64,000 nt of DNA, taken from Micrasema longulum. Taxonomy: Eukaryota; Arthropoda; Insecta; Trichoptera; Brachycentridae. Positions 1 through 11,065 of this stretch are shown here, piece by piece. The translations under genes were made by a program, and so were the position numbers. The notes beneath the pieces were generated by a model. That model saw nothing but the letters and a program-made list of their open reading frames with translations. It was not told the DNA's origin and made no database searches. Positions within the stretch are counted from its first letter, which is position 1. The number at the start of each line of letters is the position of its first letter. The DNA lies in contig JAGVSM010003502.1 of assembly GCA_022494885.1 (NCBI GenBank), positions 62,001-126,000 of the forward strand, read 5' to 3'.

Positions 1-786
1 ATTATTTAACATGATATAAAAATATCCGTTTTATGTCAAATAAAATTTTTCTAATATTTTAAGTTTAAAATTCATTAATTCAATTACTCATATTAAATGA
101 CCCTTTACTTATCTACTCTGTTGTATCAATCAATATTTACGCGTGCACAATAAAATTTTAGAGAAATTAACATTGATTGGTTTTTTTTTACCTTACATTT
201 GTGTTATGATTATTTTTTTTCCCATTACGCGGCGACATCACGAATGCGCGCGAAAAGTGGGGCATAGTGAGGGGATTATTGGACACAGTCCGATGTATTC
301 AAATATGATTCTACGCTCCTTCTGGACTATTCTTAATTCTATGCCGCCAATCTATAATTTTGACAAAAATGAAATTTTCGTATTGTAAAATTTATAACTC
401 TTATTGGATGTTCCTGAACCATACGATATGCGTAGGATCAATTGGAAGCGAGTTTTTTGAAGAAAAATAATACTGGGGATTGGGGTAGTACTTTTAAAAT
501 TTTATTTTATCAGTGCACACGGCACAAATGCCTTTTATAAACAAAAGCATAAAACATTAAACATAGCAGTCTTCTATTACAAAATTACGAACTAATACGA
601 AAACAATATATGTAAACATATAACATAGTTGTTTTATTCATTGTGCTTTATTATAATACCATGCGATTCTTATGTAAAAAAAAAAGATAACGCAATAAAT
701 TAGAAATAGCAAAAAGCATAAATTTTTTATTTGTTTGTATTGTTGATTGAATGCTCTAGGTATAATACAAACTGTCTCGTGCTAAG
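1..786. other. AT-rich sequence, nothing recognised
   Basis: Short open frames occur, but none has a recognisable motif or convincing splice context. Confidence 0.4.
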
Positions 787-910
787 AACTCAGGGGTGGT
801 ATTCTGAACGCTGAATGCAAAAGCGCGCGTATAAAACGCATTTTTAACGCGTATTTACGAACTAAATACACGCTAACAGAGTAATCTCTTCACGAGCTAT
901 TTCAACCAAG
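787..910. repeat. Possible MITE end (GGGGTGGTATTCTGAAC)
   Basis: The terminus-like string GGGGTGGTATTCTGAACG resembles both inverted ends of the short element at 16829-16939. GCGCG-rich short palindromes follow (CGCGCGT, AACGCG). No clear partner end was found. Confidence 0.3.
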
Positions 911-984
911 GGGTTCTCAACAGCAAAAAAACAAACCATTAAAAAAAAATAAGTATAAAAAAATTTAGCAAAACGATGAAAATC

Positions 985-1012
985 CAAAATCTAAAATCTA
1001 AAATCTAAAATC
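985..1012 (+). repeat. Tandem CTAAAAT repeat
   Basis: About four copies of a 7-bp unit (CTAAAAT). A short TA dinucleotide tract follows at 1028-1051. Confidence 0.7.
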
Positions 1013-1289
1013 TAGTCACATGTATATACATATATATATATATATATATATTTAACGTGTATTTATTTATTCATTTCTTTTTCTCTTTTTACAAATTTAG
1101 AACAGCAGTCAGAATCCTAAATTATTTCTTTAATAGCAAGTTACAACGTGATTTGGCTAATGTGAAAAATGTCGATACAACTGATCTGATTCCCTAGACC
1201 GTGTAATCTTGGAAAAAATGAATTAATAGCATAATTTGTTGCAAAAATTAAAACACAAAATGACACATTATGCCTAATAGTCCTAATAG

Positions 1290-1590
1290 GTATTCAGAAT
1301 CGAATCATATTTAGCAAGCCAGGAGACGAGAGTCCAACCTGCCTTTTATTATCTTAAAGAGAAACATTAAATCACTCAGTTTCCGTCTTCTGGATAAACA
1401 TTCCAAATCAAGTGTATTCATTAAAAAGTCATAGTTTAAAAATTCAAAAGGAATATACAGCTTGTAATTCATAAAGCGTAAAAATTTCCCCTGCACTCCG
1501 TAAAATGGGCTCCGGATACTTGAATTGTATTCAAGTATGCTCCTGATAAGTGATACTACATACACAGTCTTGAAATATAATACCTGTAGG
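1290..1590 (-). pseudogene. Jockey/CR1-like LINE reverse transcriptase C-terminal fragment
   Basis: The minus-strand peptide contains SLIRSILEYNSSIRSPFYGVQ, then KFLRFMNYKLYIP and LSRRRKLSDLMFLFKII. This order is typical of the region after the reverse-transcriptase domain of jockey-superfamily retrotransposons. Its upstream neighbour segment is at 2062-2260; the two are separated by a non-LINE insert. It is a 5'-truncated, dead copy. Confidence 0.75.
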
Positions 1591-1647
1591 ATTGATAGTC
1601 CACAATCGATCACACACACGTGCTAAAACGTTTCACTTGAAATAACA

Positions 1648-2049
1648 TGATGACCGGAGAAAGCAATGTCATCATTTTCTATAGAATCCAATACAACATT
1701 TAATGCAACTCTAACAGTACTGCACATACATCGGGAGCATCGTTCTACAGCACATAAAAATAGTCCCTGCCATGAAGAACTGAACTTCAAAGGATCGTGG
1801 TCTATAAAGAGACCACAGGACGCAAAGCCAGTCAGTCATTCCAACAAGTTCAGTTCAGTCAGTCAGTCCAGCTCGACGAAGTCACTCGGTTCCAGCATGT
1901 AGTTCAAGTGCAGTTACTTCAACTTATAATCGCCGTAACACTCGTCCGACACAATTCATTATTTATTCGCCATGTAATAAATAAACATCGAACAGCAACC
2001 TCGTGTCTTTTCTGTAAATTTCTAACTGGGGTAGGAGCTCCAATCATCA
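1648..2049 (+). mobile_element. Candidate solo LTR
   Basis: It begins TGATGACCGG and ends AATCATCA, giving TG...CA ends with short inverted TGATGA/TCATCA. Inside are CTATAAAGAG (TATA-like, about 1801), repeated TCAGTC initiator-like motifs 30-60 bp downstream, and AATAAA near 1978. That order suits an LTR promoter, start and poly(A) signal. It interrupts a LINE. No clean target duplication was seen, so the boundaries are tentative. Confidence 0.45.
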
Positions 2050-2061
2050 ACAACCGAATTC

Positions 2062-2262
2062 CTACATACCTACTGATTTTAAATCTTCAATCGTTTTTAA
2101 AATATATCCTAATGATTTCATTGCTCTATTAGTAATTTCATTAATATGAGGTATAAATGACAATAATTGTTGATCAAATACAATACCCAGATCCTTGATT
2201 TCTGATACTCTTTGTAAAACATGTTGATTTTTACTATACCCAAATAACAAAGGTTGTTTTTT
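2062..2262 (-). pseudogene. LINE reverse transcriptase fragment, upstream part of the 1290-1590 copy
   Basis: The peptide has VSEIKDLGIVFDQQL, then INEITNRAMKSLGYILK, the segment that normally precedes the LVRSILEY region of jockey-like LINEs. The two halves were probably one copy split by the 402-bp insert between them. Confidence 0.7.
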
Positions 2263-3334
2263 TTATAATATTTGATTTGATTTTAAGAGCAGGTTTTTCT
2301 GCCTCATGGAAAAAGTTAATTTTGTAAATTGGCGGTAACGCACGCCGATCGACGATATTATTCATTATAATATGAAAGGGGCTCAGGTATATTTGACCGG
2401 AACAATATTACAATACTTGGTTTTTAAAACGATATTCAATAATACAACCATGAAATTTATTTAAATCAATTGCGAATCCAATCGAAAAATTGACAGCCAT
2501 TATGCTAACTAAGTAAAAAGAAAGTAGGTTTAAGTACCAACTTATCTATAATGATACGTACAAATGTAAGTACTAAGCAGTACTTGTTTAAGATTTTTTT
2601 ACGAGCCACACGAACTCATAAGCATAGTTTTTTTTTCAACAATAATTAGTGAAAGAGAGAAGCATAGTCTAGAAACCTTTGAGAGGTGGTCCTAGGAACA
2701 GAATAATGCTGGGGAGATACCACATTACAAATAATGAAGTAGGTTCTAAAACATCATATGAAAAAGACGCCACATTTTGCATCACGAAAGTCACCTGTAA
2801 TCTATTTTTGAAGATCGACCCCGCTGAGAGTATCTGGCGTACCTAAATAAAATGAGGAAATTCAGTGGTTTTTTTTTTTTAAAGTTCTGAGTTCTGCGGA
2901 TTGGTGAATTGGCTTTCCGTAAACCGGAAATCTATCACAACACTATAATTGGTTGATTCGGAAGAACTAGTGACGTCGTTCAAAGTTCGTAATTATTTTT
3001 TTTTTAAATCATTCATTTTCAAGAAACTTCGTTCCATATCCAATTTCCTGTAGCCCTGAACTTCCACGTTAAAGAAGATAAATGTGAGAACTGAAATAAG
3101 TGAAGAAGATGCCAGCCTAATAATGCACCTGTTTTTTGTATAAGAAGGTTTTAAAAATTAAATATGATATCAATATTTTAAAAATATTTTTTTAAGGAAT
3201 AACCCGCTAAGCCTCTATTTTGAGGCTTGTCAGCACGTGGGATAGAGGGGATATGAAAGGAGGTAATGAAAAATATACCACATCACACAGACTAATTGAT
3301 AAAAAAATATTTCTTGGATTTTTTTCTTGCAACT

Positions 3335-3399
3335 GGCGGGAATCGAACCCGCGGCGCCCGTTTCACAGTTGGCTGTCTAACCAACTGCGCCACGGCGCC
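3335..3399 (-). repeat. tRNA-derived SINE head
   Basis: On the minus strand it has an A-box-like TGGCGCAGTTGG and B box GGTTCGATTCC. Acceptor strands do not pair and no 3' acceptor half is present, so it is a tRNA-derived promoter rather than a tRNA gene. Confidence 0.65.
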
Positions 3400-3414
3400 T
3401 GTCAAACTGATTTT

Positions 3415-3915
3415 GAGAAATCGCAAAAGCAATTTGGTCGAACAATAAGGAAAGGTCTCAGCAAAATGTCCGTACGAGGTTTTCCCAGAGCATGAATTAT
3501 GTCATACCCAAAACCCGTACGACTTTTGTTCAGAGACATCTCTCATTTATCGCACCGAGAATGTTCAATACTTTGGAAGAGAGTTTTAAGCTCTCAAGGA
3601 CAAAAACTATTTTCAAGAAAGTAGTTAAGGACTGGATTTTCCTTAGTGGGAGGGATTTGAGTAGGAAACTCCTTGATGATTTTCGGAATGTTTGAGTTTA
3701 CTGTTTAGCATATTGATGTGCCTTATATATATATATTTATATTTATTTAAAAAAAATATATATTTTATGTTTCTGATCCTATAATTGTGGTGATATACTG
3801 ACGTGTCTGTGTTAACTAATTGCTAGTCCCATCTCAACACCGGACTTTTAGTTCCATGGAGTTGGGACTTGTGTCTCAAATATTGTACAATAAACTTATG
3901 TTTGTACATAAATAA
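3415..3915 (+). pseudogene. LINE C-terminal tail and 3' UTR
   Basis: The peptide NYVIPKTRTTFVQRHLSFIA followed by PRMFNTL is the usual C-terminal tail of jockey/CR1-type LINE proteins. The 3' segment with CAACACCGGACTTTTAG and GTTGGGACTTGTGTCTCA recurs in reverse at 38027-38160, marking a repeated 3' end. Confidence 0.7.
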
Positions 3916-4530
3916 ATTTCTCAAAATCATAAAAAAGAAATATATTGATTCATTTCAGAAAAGTGGATGTTCAAAATAGAAAACAAGCGCATACCGATTA
4001 TTCCGACTTTTGACATGTTTGACATTCAAGGTACTGGACGAATGACTTGTCAAGCACCTTCGTTTAGTTGCAACAATTCGCGAACAGTATACTCACATAA
4101 TGCTATTCTGAATCGACGATATTTCTAACATAAAATAAAGTTATAAAGTTATGATATAAACTATATTTAATCATTTCGAACTGTAATTTACATTTGTAAG
4201 ATTATTGTGCTTTTCATGTTTACTTTTGTATACCATTGTGTATTTACGTGTATACTTTATAAGATAATTTTTTAATTTTTCTGAGGTTTAAAAGAATTTT
4301 ATTGCTCTTTGCATTATTTAGACTTTTATTTTTATAAAAAAAAAAGTTTTTTTAAATTTAAATATTACATGCACACATTGTTTAAATCATTTATTATTTA
4401 AATTTTTCAATTATGTTATTTTTCATAATCTATATCTAAGCATGTTCTTTATATAAAACTGCTGTACGGTATTTATGTAACATAATACTTATTTTCACAT
4501 TATGTTGAAATTAATATATAATTAAATTAA

Positions 4531-4905
4531 ATGCAATCAATTTCTTTTCATGTTCCAAACCATGTCACCAGAAGTCAAAATCTGCTATTTATTAAATCTT
4601 CTAAAACCACCTTTGATTTACATGCCCCAATGTCCAGAATGTGTAGATTAGTTCATTCGTCACACGAATTCTTTGGGATAGATCTTTCGGCTTTTTGTAG
4701 ATCGCTTCGTGACTAAAACAGTGTGGGATGAAGTTTGATTGGCATGGTTTAGCGCGAAGTTTTATGTCTTTCGTCTTTATGAATATATTGTATACCATTA
4801 TTGTATTGCCCTTGTTTGTCTTTGATCCATCATTTTATATTATTTTTCTGTAATTGGCTTAGGCCGTATATATAATAAATAAATAAATTAATATGTAATT
4901 TAACA
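4531..4905 (+). pseudogene. Jockey-like LINE tail and 3' end
   Basis: The peptide FHVPNHVTRS, then LHAPMSRMCRLVHSSHEFF, resembles the FHVP...SPI.RMCRLYN tail of jockey-like LINEs. The 3' end is CTGTAATTGGCTTAGGCCG followed by an ATAAATAAATAAA tail. Confidence 0.65.
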
Positions 4906-4914
4906 TTTGACAGA

Positions 4915-5592
4915 GCCAATATGCTACAACCATCAACTAGACTCCAAGACCTTGAAAAAGTTCAAAATTTTGTTTATTTAGGCTTATCCAACTCTGCGGG
5001 CGGTGCATGCACTTTAGAAATTAAAAAACGTATCCTAATAGCAAAAAATGCCACCACTCGACTGACCAAAATTTGGCAAGATCGGGGCATCTCGAAAAAA
5101 ACTTAAATATTCATAGTGCGTACGCTTGTGTTCCCAATATTCTTGTATGGCGCAGAAACGTGGACAAGTAAAGCACGTGAGCAGGAGAGAATAGATGCCT
5201 TCGAGATGTGGTGTTGGCGTCGAATACTGAGAATACCATGGACAGCCAGAATAAAAAATGTCTCTATACTGGAAGAACTCAACATAAAAGTTCGCCTATC
5301 GGCCATATGCTGCCAACGTATGCTGCAGTTCTTCGGTCACATAGCCTGACGTGACCCAGAAAATCTTGAGAAAGTAATAATCACGGGCAGTGTGCCAGGA
5401 CGAAGAAGCAGAGGCAGAGCTGCAGCTCGATGGATCTACCCGGTGAAAACAACCTCACGGGCGACCCTATATTGAGCTGTGGAGAGGGCGCAGAGCCGTG
5501 AAGAGTGGAGACGCTTTGTCAATGGAATGGCCGGTGAGAGTACCAATGATCACGACCTTCAGAACTGAGGAACGACAGAGAAGAATATGTAA
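4915..5592 (+). pseudogene. RTE-like LINE reverse transcriptase C-terminal fragment
   Basis: Two adjoining frames give FVYLGLSNSAGGACTLEIKK, then LVFPIFLYGAETWTSKA and IDAFEMWCWRRILRIPWTAR. These motifs are characteristic of the RTE-type retrotransposon C-terminus. A stop at 5104-5106 and a stop near 5349 break it. A related piece is at 9022-9480 on the other strand. Confidence 0.8.
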
Positions 5593-5660
5593 CTGTAATT
5601 GGCTTAGGCCGTATATATAATAAAAAGATAAATTAATTAATTAGTATGTAATTTTGTAAG
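5593..5660 (+). repeat. Direct repeat of the LINE 3' end at 4851-4905
   Basis: CTGTAATTGGCTTAGGCCG plus the TATATATAATAAA tail and TATGTAATTT recurs just beyond the RTE fragment. It may be a long target-site duplication made when the RTE copy landed in the tail of the jockey-like element. Confidence 0.55.
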
Positions 5661-5689
5661 AAAAAGCACTATGTAGCGTTTATATTAAT

Positions 5690-6060
5690 AAATAAATGTC
5701 CATCTTCGTGCATTCTAGGATTTGGTTATGGCATGTCTTTCGCGGTCTTCCCGATTTTCTGCATTCATCAACATTCGCATCGTAAATATTTTTAACCGCT
5801 CTTTCGCTGTCCATTCTATTTCCATGTCCAAACAAACGCAGCGCTTTTTTCTCGATTTTGTCGAAAATGCTTGTTTTGTTGTCAATAACCTCACAAAATT
5901 TACGGATCTCAACATTTGCGCACATATCGTACCTCAAAGATCACATTTCGACACTTTTCATCTTTGTTTTTCCGAATCCATACATTTCTTCCATACTCAC
6001 TGGTCGGCATCGGCGACTTCATTGTGGATTGCTAATTTTTAGAACTGCTGAACGGGTGAC
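5690..6060 (-). pseudogene. LINE C-terminal fragment (GH.xRMxxER family)
   Basis: The minus-strand peptide has IFDKIEKKALRLFGHGNRMD, then VKNIYDANVDECRKSGRPRK. The same tail family recurs at 22905-23113, 31612-31990 and 32400-32745. It is fragmentary and frame-broken. Confidence 0.75.
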
Positions 6061-6224
6061 GGGGCCCGTACTCTAATGGAGAGCTAAAATTTATCTTCTA
6101 TTTTATGAATTTTACGAATTTTTTTTTGAAAAAGAAATATTTGCTTTCTTATAATTTACCCAAATATTTGGTTTTGAGGGCTATTTTCAACGAGTTGTAA
6201 ATAACTGACTATGAGAAAATGGGA

Positions 6225-6305
6225 TTCAAGTGGGGTAGAGTAGGATTCGAACCACGGACCTTTGGTCCGTGAGTCCGAGACACTAGCCACAGGACCACAA
6301 CCCGA
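6225..6305 (-). repeat. tRNA-derived SINE
   Basis: Minus-strand B box GGTTCGAATCC and A-box-like TGGCTAGTG. The same family lies on the plus strand at 37163-37236. Confidence 0.65.
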
Positions 6306-6340
6306 TTAAGTTTTCTGTCTGAAAAATAGAATAACTGTAT

Positions 6341-6740
6341 GTTTACAATAAGCAAATATCACATACTACGAATACCGATAAAAATATATAAAATAAATTT
6401 AGAATAATTAATTGTATCTTCAAAATAAATATTGATATTGTGGAGAAATATTTTCATACCTAACTTTAAAAAAATATATTTAAAAAATAGGTATGTCACT
6501 AAAAAATTCGACATATAAAATATATCTATAAAATTTTTAAAGGTTAGGAACAAAGTTCAAAATTACCATGAATCGTGACGTGTTAGGGGCGTGGCCAACG
6601 CAATCACAGTTTTTTCGGGAATTCAAAATTACTTTTTTTTTATGCTACTAACAAGAAGCAAAAATGTTTTTTTTTACTCGACAAGTATTTTGTACGCCCT
6701 TATACTTTAAGCCTGCAAAAAATGTTGATATTTCCCTATT
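6341..6740 (-). mobile_element. MITE, TAGGGAAATAT family (degenerate copy)
   Basis: It shares with 14095-14517 the string CTACGAATACCGATAAAAA, a core GTGACGTGTTAGGGGCGTGG and the end ATATTTCCCTATT. The left inverted end is decayed. Another copy lies at 56215-56592 in reverse. Confidence 0.6.
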
Positions 6741-8390
6741 TTTTTTTTTCTAAACTTGTTTAATTTATTACAGGCATACCGACGAAGATGCTTTGAATTT
6801 TCACACAAATATACACATTTTCTTACATATTTACAATCGCGGCTCAGATGTTCAAATGTTGTGCATTTAACATAGTAGGTAGTAGTAGTAGATAGCAACG
6901 AGTGATCACCTAATCCAATCTATGACAAATCATAAATGTTGTAAATGCCTAGACTTCCATATTCCCTTCTTATCAATAAAACTATCAATAAAACCTTAGG
7001 TTTAGTTTAACTTTTAAATTATTTTGACCAACGAGCGCTTTCGCCCAAGAAACCCACGAAATAAACAAAAAACATTAATATTGTCGATATGTATTTTTTA
7101 ATATCTGTCATCTAATCTAATTTTCACCAAAACTAAAACAATAGCCTTGAAAATGTCAATTTTCAAAGCGGTTTTGTCAAATCATTGTCTACCAATTATC
7201 TTAATTACAATTTCTCACAGTGATTCGTGGTACGGTGCAAGAATCAAAATTATTTTATGTAACGCACTAGTAGGCCTGAAGCGATCCTATAAATAACATT
7301 ATAAACTCCTTACAGACACGAAATATCTTATGTCCGATTAAGGAAAAGCCTTGGATTGTATATTAGAATATAATTAGACCACAATAGACAATCAACGATT
7401 TTACAACGAAAAAGAAGTTCAATATTTATGGCAGGATGTATTTAAAATGTTAAAGGTGTGTTATATGAGACAATAAACGTATAATTACTTTATTTCAAAT
7501 CGATTATGTGCAAACACGTCTCAAATAATATAATAGATTTATAATTCTGTTTCTACTCATGTAATGAATCATTTGTGTGCTGTAAAATTGCGATGGTTTT
7601 GATATTTTATTTTTATTTATTTAAAACAAACATTATAACACGAAAAAGGTACCAAAACAAAAAAACATACATACACGGGGAAAAAAATTACACGGGGCTA
7701 CGTTTCACACAGTTTCGTGTAGAAATGGGTGTTTCGGTTATTTATATGAAGCAGCCGTAACTGCTACCGTTTCACAAATTAAACTGTTTCTTAGTAACCG
7801 TTTAGAGCAGCATGGGTAACAAATCTAGTCAGCAACTGCTTCACACCTTTTGAAAACAGTTTCGCTTGATACCCTGACTAATTTAATTTCGCTGCAACAG
7901 TATAATTTTCTTACGAGACGGTTACAGCTGAGTCCGAAAAATAGCTGCCTCATTTTTTTACACCGTAACAGTTTTATTTTTTGTGAAACTTTCAGATGTT
8001 TCGGAAGAATAACTGTTTTAAAATAGAAGTTTCGTTTTTTTACCACCTCTAGTACCGTTTAAAAAAGCTTACTAAAAAAAAACAATGCTGGATGGAGGTT
8101 TCCTTGTTTAAAAATCAATTCGGGATTTATCAAATTAAGCCTTAAATGCATACTGTTAAAATTTTGCAACATCCGTTCAATTATACGATATGCTATAACT
8201 TCCTGGTGGTTATCAAGCGAAACTAATATTAATTTATTCGAACATTGCAAAAATACAAAGATGCATACCGCCAGAGACACAATATTTCAAAATCATTGAT
8301 GTATAAATCTGTAAATAAATTATCAGTTAGGGCTCTACTTTGGTAAAACTTAATCTATCAGCATGCGTCTCCGAGTATAAACACAAATTG
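6741..8390. other. No gene; unusual GTTTC-rich stretch at 7690-8060
   Basis: 6741-7690 shows nothing recognisable. From about 7690 to 8060 the motif GTTTC/GAAAC and ACAGTTT/AACTGTT variants recur densely on both strands, suggesting a decayed element with internal repeats. 8060-8390 is unassigned. Confidence 0.35.
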
Positions 8391-8399
8391 GTTTATAAT

Positions 8400-8520
8400 T
8401 ACAACACCACGGCCACGATTGCAAACGCTATATTCATCGGTACATATCGAGACGGTATAAAGTGACATCGATATTTATGTACGAAAATGTGTATATGTGT
8501 ATGAAACTTTAAGGTATCTT
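8400..8520 (+). repeat. Interspersed repeat, copy 1
   Basis: ATTCATCGGTACATATCGAG and TTTATGTACGAAAATG recur in reverse orientation at 11955-12065. Family unknown. Confidence 0.6.
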
Positions 8521-8765
8521 CGTCAGTAACCTGTAATTTACTTATTTATTTATTAATTTCACATATTTAGAAAAAAAACGTATACATATTCTATTTTTCA
8601 TACAGAAAACTTAATTTTACTTTGTGGATAAAATTTTAAGTAAATGTTAACTTCCCATTGTGACACGGGTTTTTTAAACGTTCCGTTCCGAGAGACACCG
8701 GTATAAAAAAAATCGGCGTAAAATGAACACAAATATAATTTTAAAAACGAAGATATGGGGTTAGG

Positions 8766-9003
8766 TTCAATTAGATGAATCTCACTCGCATAAATAAAGG
8801 TTTCAGCTCTTTATCTTCACAAACATCAATAAATGAAAGAATTGAAGTAATATAGATGTTCAAATATGGGCGGAATGATGAATGTTACACGGTGTGTAAA
8901 GTGGCCACTTAAACCAGCCAATGACAGGTCATAAGCCTTTTGGTGCCTAGAATTCTATATTACCTTCTCTAAAATGTTCTTCATCTCTGTTGTAATATAT
9001 CAA
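8766..9003 (-). repeat. R385 repeat, truncated copy
   Basis: It carries the shared strings GATGAATCTCACTCGCATAA, GTGTAAAGTGGCCACTTAAA and TTCTTCATCTCTGTTGTAAT of the 385-bp repeat defined at 33018-33402. Confidence 0.75.
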
Positions 9004-9014
9004 TGTTGGTTTAT

Positions 9015-9480
9015 ACTTGTTTTATTGTATCTCTTCAATCCGTGCCTCATGTCTGAGGATGTTGCCTGACTCAAGGCATGGCTCGTCTGTTGACAGTCTC
9101 CCTCCATCTGGAACGGTCATGTGCTCTTTTATAGGCATTCGTCCGTGATGATTCTGATAATTCAGTGACCTTGTCCCTTCGACACTTCCCAGGAGAATAG
9201 TTTTCTCCAAACTGTCAGAGTTCCCCCTGGAAATATGCCCAAAGAACTGCAGGATTCTTTTCTCGCACATGGATGTTAGTCTTTCTCCCATGTCCAGTTC
9301 CTGGAGTATAGAAGCATTCGCCGCCAACACCACATTTCGAAAGCTTCGATTTTTTTCTTTTCAGATTCCCTGAGTGTCCAACACTCCACACCGTACATGA
9401 ACACTGAGAAAACCAAGGCCTTCATTAGTCTCTTTTTGGTGTTAATGGTTGTACTGCGATTCTTCCATATCTTTTTTTTA
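9015..9480 (-). pseudogene. RTE-like LINE C-terminal fragment
   Basis: Minus-strand peptides: KRLMKALVFSVFMYGVECWT and IEAFEMWCWRRML, then after a frame change ASILQELDMGERLTSMCEKR and ILQFFGHISRG. It is a frame-broken relative of 4915-5592, with its 3' end toward 9015. Confidence 0.8.
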
Positions 9481-9735
9481 TATACATAAGTTTTATTGTA
9501 CATAAATTGTTTAAATAAATTAGTAAAAAATCTAATCTTTATTTATTTGATACTCGACAATTAATGTATCTTCTTTTCAGCATCAAATTTTGATATTAAC
9601 TGCAGTGATGTTTGACTTTTAAATGCGTTTGTCTCTATTTCTTTCTTTTATTTTTGTTATTAATGTATGCACTTTGTAGAAAAATAAGTTTAAAAATATT
9701 TCTCAAGACCAGCTCTCATACTATTGCGGACTCAC

Positions 9736-9864
9736 CACGAGCTCGGCGAACTTGGCGTCCAGCTCTTCCTGGGGCGGCATGGGCTGGGCGGGCGCCACCG
9801 GCTGCAAGGAGAGCGTCCCAGCATGGTCCACCACGCAGTACGTGATCTCTGGAGGCTCGTCATT
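9736..9864 (-). CDS. DAAM: DAAM formin, N-terminal coding exon (internal exon)
   Basis: A 129-bp exon of exactly 43 codons, phase 0 at both ends. On the minus strand it follows a pyrimidine tract ending TTTCAG and is followed by a consensus donor GTGAGT. It is much more GC-rich than its surroundings. The peptide starts NDEPPEITYCVVDHAG and continues through PMPP, EELD and ends FAELV. The spacing matches the start of DAAM-family formins, where PEITY, then PMPP, EELD and F-x-ELV precede the GTPase-binding/FH3 region. DAAM is a Diaphanous-related formin that nucleates and elongates actin downstream of Dishevelled and Rho. This exon lies at the front of the regulatory half. The next coding exon should lie left of position 1. 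The identification rests on remembered family motifs, not a search. Confidence 0.85.
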
Positions 9865-10189
9865 CTGAAACAATTCACCAAATATAATATACACAATATT
9901 TCGAGTACGTCCAAATGTTTGTATGCAAAAACAGGATTCCACATCCAGTGAGTTATCAGGGTTGATACGAAATTTATTGTAAAAGAGAGCGAAAACAATT
10001 TTGAGAATACAGCACGGAATTCTAGTTATTACAAGGCTTTCAAGATGACTTTCAAGAGTATCACACGTAACTACACTGGCTCAGTATCAGGCATAGAAGA
10101 AACATTCACATTCTATCACTTCTTCACAATATTTTAAATAATCCCATTTCGCCTGTTTATCTGAGAGAGCTCTTCGTTCTAGTAACGAC

Positions 10190-10610
10190 AGAACCCTTTT
10201 AATACCCTGTCATCGCTCTAATTTTCTTGCCTCCTCTTTCACAGTAGTAGCCGCTCGATTGTGGAATAACCTACCCACTGATGTTAGAGACGCCCCTTCT
10301 TTATTTACATTTAAGTCAAGATTGAAATGTCACTATCTAAATATTTCAATTGTTCCTTTATCCTACTTCTTTCCTTCTCATCCCCTCTCCTCTCTTCAGT
10401 ATAGTGTTAATTTTTTATATATTTTTATTTTTGTTTATCTTTGTTTTTAATTTTTGTACAAAGTTGTAAGATTCAATATGTATTTGTAATTTTCTCAATC
10501 TGAACGGTTTGGGTAGGTAGGAAAAAATTGCCTTAAGGCAATATGCCCGCCCTTATATGTACATATATTGTATATGTATATAAAGTGTTAAATAAATAAA
10601 CTTCTGTCTA
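10190..10610 (+). pseudogene. LINE C-terminal tail and 3' UTR
   Basis: The peptide AARLWNNLPTDVRDAPSLFT, then FKSRLKCHYLN, is a classic LINE protein tail. The 3' end (CCTTAAGGCAATATGCCCGC, then a TAAATAAATAAA tail) recurs in reverse at 33768-34075. Confidence 0.8.
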
Positions 10611-10663
10611 AAAATATCTCGTTGCTGTATGTTTGGTTAAATTAGCTAAATAAACTAACAAAT

Positions 10664-11065
10664 CTATGGGCGGGGGGAACAATCACATAAGTCGAAATGC
10701 CTTACTTTTCAAGAGAAAGTTTTTTGTGTCTCAAACATTACAGGAATCAAATCTAAGATTGAAAGAATATCCTTTTTTCTCTATACTAATTGGAATCGGA
10801 TTATTGCTAATAATCAGGAATACATGGTCATATGATAACTCTTCAATGTAACGTCGTTTAAGGCATAAAGTTAGAAAACTTTTTTTTAGCCGATAACTTA
10901 TAAATTTATTTTGTGTGATAAACTACATTGATAATACTATTCTTAATAATGTTATTTGACTTCCGTGTTTTGAAACACGTGGGAACATGGGTTCATACTA
11001 CAAGATGAGCAAATAAATAAAAAATAGAATAAGTTGACTTATGTGATTGTTCTCCCCGCCCATGG
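10664..11065. mobile_element. 402-bp MITE with CYATGGGCGGGG termini
   Basis: The ends are inverted over 31 bp with three mismatches (left CTATGGGCGGGGGGAACAAT; right complement CCATGGGCGGGGAGAACAAT, both continuing CACATAAGTC). AAAT flanks both sides (10660-10663 and 11066-11069). Comparison with the uninterrupted neighbouring unit near 11261-11270 (ACAAATATTTG) supports the insertion point. It has no coding capacity. Confidence 0.8.

Noticed and set aside
985..1012. CRISPR-like array from CTAAAAT repeats
   Set aside because: Units are 7 bp without spacers in a eukaryotic intron; simple tandem repeat.
3335..3399. A tRNA gene on the minus strand
   Set aside because: A and B boxes are present, but the acceptor strands do not pair and the sequence after the T arm does not match a tRNA 3' half. 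SINE head preferred. The same applies at 6225, 21954, 34595, 37163, 61525 and 62080.
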